Assembly (NCBI GenBank): GCA_905202605.1
Contig: CAJKSU010000141.1
Location: 1 to 7,405, forward strand
From: an uncultured Eubacteriales bacterium
GTDB lineage: Bacteria; Bacillota; Clostridia; Oscillospirales; Oscillospiraceae
Length of the DNA: 7,405 bases
Direction of reading: 5' to 3'
Part shown: piece after piece, positions 6,401 to 7,405 of the stretch
How the letters are laid out: every line of letters begins with the position of its first letter
Position numbering within the stretch: the first letter of the stretch is position 1
The notes under the pieces: generated by a model
Told to the model about the DNA's origin: nothing
Databases searched by the model: none
Seen by the model: only the letters and a program-made list of their open reading frames with translations
Program-made: the position numbers and the translations under genes

Positions 6401-6872
6401 GCACTCCAAGGAGTACGGCTATCTCATGCGTATGGGCTCCCACGTTTTCTTCAACGGTCTTGCGCTGGGTGAAACCAACAAGATCAACATTGAAGACGGT
6501 AAGACTCTGGTTATCAAGTATCTGGGTCTGGGTGACCACAACGATGATGGTACCCGGAACGTTGTATTTGAGCTGAACGGCACCCGCCGTGAGGTGGCAG
6601 TGGTGGATAAGAACGCCAAGGTTACCGGCAAGACCGTTGTCATGGCGGATCCTCAGGACAAGAGCCATGTCGGCGCGTCCATCCCCGGTATGGTCACCAA
6701 GGTGAATGTAAAGCCCGGCGACAAGGTCGAGGAAAATCAGGTACTGGCTGTCATCGAGGCAATGAAGATGGAGACATCCGTGGTTGCCCGTATGGCTGGT
6801 ACGGTAGACGAGGTTCTGGTCAAGGAAGGCGGCAACGTCAAAGCTGGCGAGCTGCTCATTAAGATCAAGTAA
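3450..6872 (+). CDS. pyc: Pyruvate carboxylase, single-chain, biotin-dependent
   Basis: PYC carboxylates pyruvate to oxaloacetate using ATP and bicarbonate, refilling the TCA branch and feeding gluconeogenesis and amino-acid synthesis. Its 1140 residues match the usual length of single-chain PYC. The biotin carboxylase domain (about 5-455) opens with NKVLAANRGEIAIRIFRAC and shows HPGYGFLSEN (84-93), the ATP-grasp glycine loop KAAAGGGGRGMRR (163-175), Cys234 in DCSLQRR and EMNPRIQVEH (from Glu293). The carboxyltransferase domain (about 525-800) shows DTTMRDAHQSL (Asp533), the metal-binding HLHTHDTTGN (His736, His738) and Lys707 in IKDMSG, the position of the carboxylated active-site lysine. 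The C-terminal carrier domain ends with EAMKMET; Lys1106, 35 residues from the end, is the biotin attachment site. The frame contains no TTA, CTA or TCA codon, unlike uvrC, suggesting strong expression. Own promoter and terminator indicate a monocistronic unit. Allosteric control by acetyl-CoA or c-di-AMP is known in some family members but cannot be read here. Confidence 0.98.
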   Translation: MTQKPFNKVLAANRGEIAIRIFRACYDLGLHTVAMYSNEDTGGQFRTHADEAYLIGENKSPVGAYLDIPAIIDLAKRRGVDAIHPGYGFLSENADFAKACEEAGISFIGPPSDILAMMGDKLSAKQIAIQAGVPIIPGSTEPLKDGDEALEKAISFGFPIILKAAAGGGGRGMRRCDTPEEVKPAFELVRSEAKKAFGNDDIFIEKYLVEPKHIEVQVLADKYGNCYHIGERDCSLQRRYQKVVEFAPAWSVDPAITEKIRNDAVKIAKSVGYINAGTLEFLVDKSGSYYFIEMNPRIQVEHTVTEMVTGIDLVRAQILIAEGYPLSHPAIGLTCQEDVQVRGYAIQCRVTTEDPTNNFAPDNGKITSYRTGGGNGVRLDGGNATTGTVISPYYDSLLVKVTCWDNSFQGTCRKALRAISEVRVRGVKTNIPFVSNILSHPTFVAGKCHTKFIDETPELFDIADSKDRATRVLKYIANIQVANPNAERKQYDTPRFPKGSGNPKPALKQLLDEKGPKALSQWVMDQKKLLITDTTMRDAHQSLLSTRMRTRDMVKGADGTADILADCFSLEMWGGATFDVAYRFLHEDPWERLDLLREKIPNIPFQMLLRGSNTVGYQNYPDNVVREFVKQSALGGIDIFRVFDSLNWIPGMSIAMDEVLKQNKFCEATICYTGDIMDQSRTRYTLDYYVKLAKELEHIGAHSICIKDMSGLLKPYAAKELVHALKQEIGIPIHLHTHDTTGNQVATLLMAAEAGVDIVDTAVASMSSLTSQPSMNAVVAALQGNPRDTGFSMEGIQELTDYWADVRLRYASFDHGLKTPVTDIYRYEIPGGQYTNLEPQVISLGLGSRFLEVKEMYKKVNDMLGDLVKVTPSSKMVGDLAIFMVQNDLTPENIVEKGEHLTFPDSVVSYFKGMMGQPPCGFPVDLQKIVLKGEEPITCRPGELLAPVDFEQAKKEVEKFCPNPTMRDVISYCIYPKVVEEYWKHSKEYGYLMRMGSHVFFNGLALGETNKINIEDGKTLVIKYLGLGDHNDDGTRNVVFELNGTRREVAVVDKNAKVTGKTVVMADPQDKSHVGASIPGMVTKVNVKPGDKVEENQVLAVIEAMKMETSVVARMAGTVDEVLVKEGGNVKAGELLIKIK

Positions 6873-6880
6873 ATCATCCG

Positions 6881-6913
6881 AAAATGACCGCTGGTTTTCA
6901 GCGGTCATTTTTT
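6881..6913 (+). terminator. Intrinsic terminator of pyc
   Basis: AAAATGACCGCTG (6881-6893) pairs perfectly with CAGCGGTCATTTT (6899-6911) as a 13-bp stem around GTTTT, and the T-run extends to 6913. The flanking A- and T-runs make it potentially bidirectional. It starts 8 nt after the pyc stop. Confidence 0.93.
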
Positions 6914-6933
6914 CGCCTTCGGCAGGATTCTCC

Positions 6934-6962
6934 TTGCGCTGACGGAAAAATATCGGTATAAT
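6934..6962 (+). promoter_or_regulatory. Probable promoter of the phosphohexomutase gene
   Basis: A perfect TATAAT (6957-6962) is preceded at exactly 17 nt by TTGCGC (6934-6939), which keeps only the TTG half of the -35 consensus. Transcription would begin near 6969, about 55 nt before the ATG at 7024. Lying between a strong terminator and a gene start, it is the natural candidate, though a weak -35 suggests moderate strength or activator need. Confidence 0.65.
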
Positions 6963-7007
6963 AACGGCGATAGAAGTAAACGAGTTTTGCGGCAATCCAA
7001 ACAGAAC

Positions 7008-7014
7008 AAAGGAG
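7008..7014 (+). promoter_or_regulatory. Ribosome binding site of the phosphohexomutase gene
   Basis: AAAGGAG lies 9 nt before the ATG at 7024, a normal spacing. The intervening out-of-frame ATG at 7017 is only 2 nt away, and the in-frame ATG at 7033 is 18 nt away, so 7024 is preferred. Confidence 0.8.
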
Positions 7015-7023
7015 CGATGGCAC

Positions 7024-7405
7024 ATGACATATATGGAGAAATATCAGCTTTGGCTGGAGCAGGTACCGGAATCGTCCCCGGTACACGGGGAACTGTTGGC
7101 GCTCTCCGGGCAGGATAAGGAGCTGCGGGCGTGCTTTGGGGAGAATCTGACCTTTGGCACTGCGGGACTGCGGGGCATTATGGGTGCGGGTACGGATCGG
7201 ATGAACGTCTATACCGTGCGCCGTGCTGCGCTGGCTTACGGGCAGTACATTAAGGCGTCAACACTGCCGGATACCTGTGTGATCGCCTATGATACCCGGA
7301 ACAACGGCCTTTTGTTTTCCCAGACCTGCGCCGCAGCGCTGGCGGAGTGCGGCATTCAGGTGTATCTGTTCTCAAAGCCAACGCCGACCCCGGTTCTGAG
7401 CTTTG
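7024..7405 (+). CDS. Phosphoglucomutase/phosphomannomutase family protein, 3'-truncated by window edge
   Basis: This is the first 127 codons of an alpha-D-phosphohexomutase, an enzyme that interconverts hexose 1-phosphates and 6-phosphates through a phosphoserine and a 1,6-bisphosphate intermediate. After a charged N-terminal helix (MTYMEKYQLWLEQ) comes FGTAGLRGIMGAG (44-56) then TDRMNVYTVRRA, hallmarks of the longer PgcA/Pgm2-like phospho-sugar mutases of Firmicutes. VIAYDTRNNGLLF (86-98) is the conserved end of the first domain's second strand, with Gly95 where I would expect Ser in relatives. PTPTPVLSF (119-127) directly precedes the catalytic TASHNP loop, which falls outside the window, so substrate preference (glucose or mannose phosphate) cannot be judged and no single symbol is assigned. 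Likely roles are glycogen or cell-surface polysaccharide precursor supply. It has its own promoter and is separated from pyc by a terminator. Confidence 0.93.
   Translation, partial: MTYMEKYQLWLEQVPESSPVHGELLALSGQDKELRACFGENLTFGTAGLRGIMGAGTDRMNVYTVRRAALAYGQYIKASTLPDTCVIAYDTRNNGLLFSQTCAAALAECGIQVYLFSKPTPTPVLSF

Noticed and set aside
3276..7025. A 1249-codon open reading frame on the minus strand across pyc
   Set aside because: It is in register with pyc codons and exists because pyc lacks TTA, CTA and TCA. Its translation is His/Leu/Ile-rich with no domain I recognise, it crosses both terminator and promoter regions, and pyc itself is unmistakable.
7017..7118. Short frame beginning at ATG 7017, upstream of the mutase start
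   Set aside because: Only 2 nt from the ribosome site, out of frame with the conserved mutase protein, and ends after 33 codons with a Gly/Thr-rich nonsense-like product.
1..7405. Search for mobile elements, CRISPR repeats, toxin-antitoxin pairs or defence genes
   Set aside because: All long plus-strand frames are accounted for by housekeeping genes, gaps are short and regulatory, and no direct-repeat array or transposase-like sequence was seen.

Overview
The window reads as ordinary housekeeping chromosome of a Firmicutes bacterium. Gene order, Shine-Dalgarno sequences of AAGGAG type, sigma-A-like promoters, intrinsic terminators and a single-chain pyruvate carboxylase all suggest a Clostridia member, perhaps Oscillospiraceae/Ruminococcaceae. 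By eye the GC content is moderate to moderately high. The taxonomic guess is inference from protein style, not a search. I see no mobile element, CRISPR array, phage gene, rRNA or tRNA, and no candidate for a novel defence or other exotic system.

Left half (1-3260), all on the + strand and tightly packed: the 3' nine-tenths or so of uvrC (nucleotide excision repair endonuclease; its first codons lie before the window), rsmD (16S rRNA guanine-N2 methyltransferase) overlapping the uvrC end by 10 nt, coaD (phosphopantetheine adenylyltransferase, CoA synthesis) 6 nt later, and a 188-residue uncharacterised helical, probably coiled-coil protein 4 nt after that. A strong intrinsic terminator closes this run. 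Inside the rsmD coding sequence there is a perfect-consensus promoter (TTGACA, 16-nt spacer, TATAAT with an extended -10 TG). It would transcribe coaD and the coiled-coil gene independently of uvrC-rsmD.

Middle (3207-3449): a 243-nt regulatory gap. It holds the terminator, two AT-rich dyads, a near-consensus promoter, a short palindrome at the transcript start and a leader hairpin whose loop repeats the Shine-Dalgarno sequence used by the next gene. The next gene is pyc (3450-6872), a full-length 1140-residue biotin-dependent pyruvate carboxylase with a GTG start and strong codon bias. It has its own promoter and terminator, so it is probably monocistronic.

Right end (6873-7405): after the pyc terminator and a probable promoter, a phosphoglucomutase/phosphomannomutase-family gene begins at 7024 and runs off the window before its catalytic serine loop. 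The clearest functional links are metabolic: PYC makes oxaloacetate (anaplerosis/gluconeogenesis), the mutase interconverts hexose phosphates, and CoaD makes the CoA precursor; acetyl-CoA is a known allosteric activator of many PYCs.
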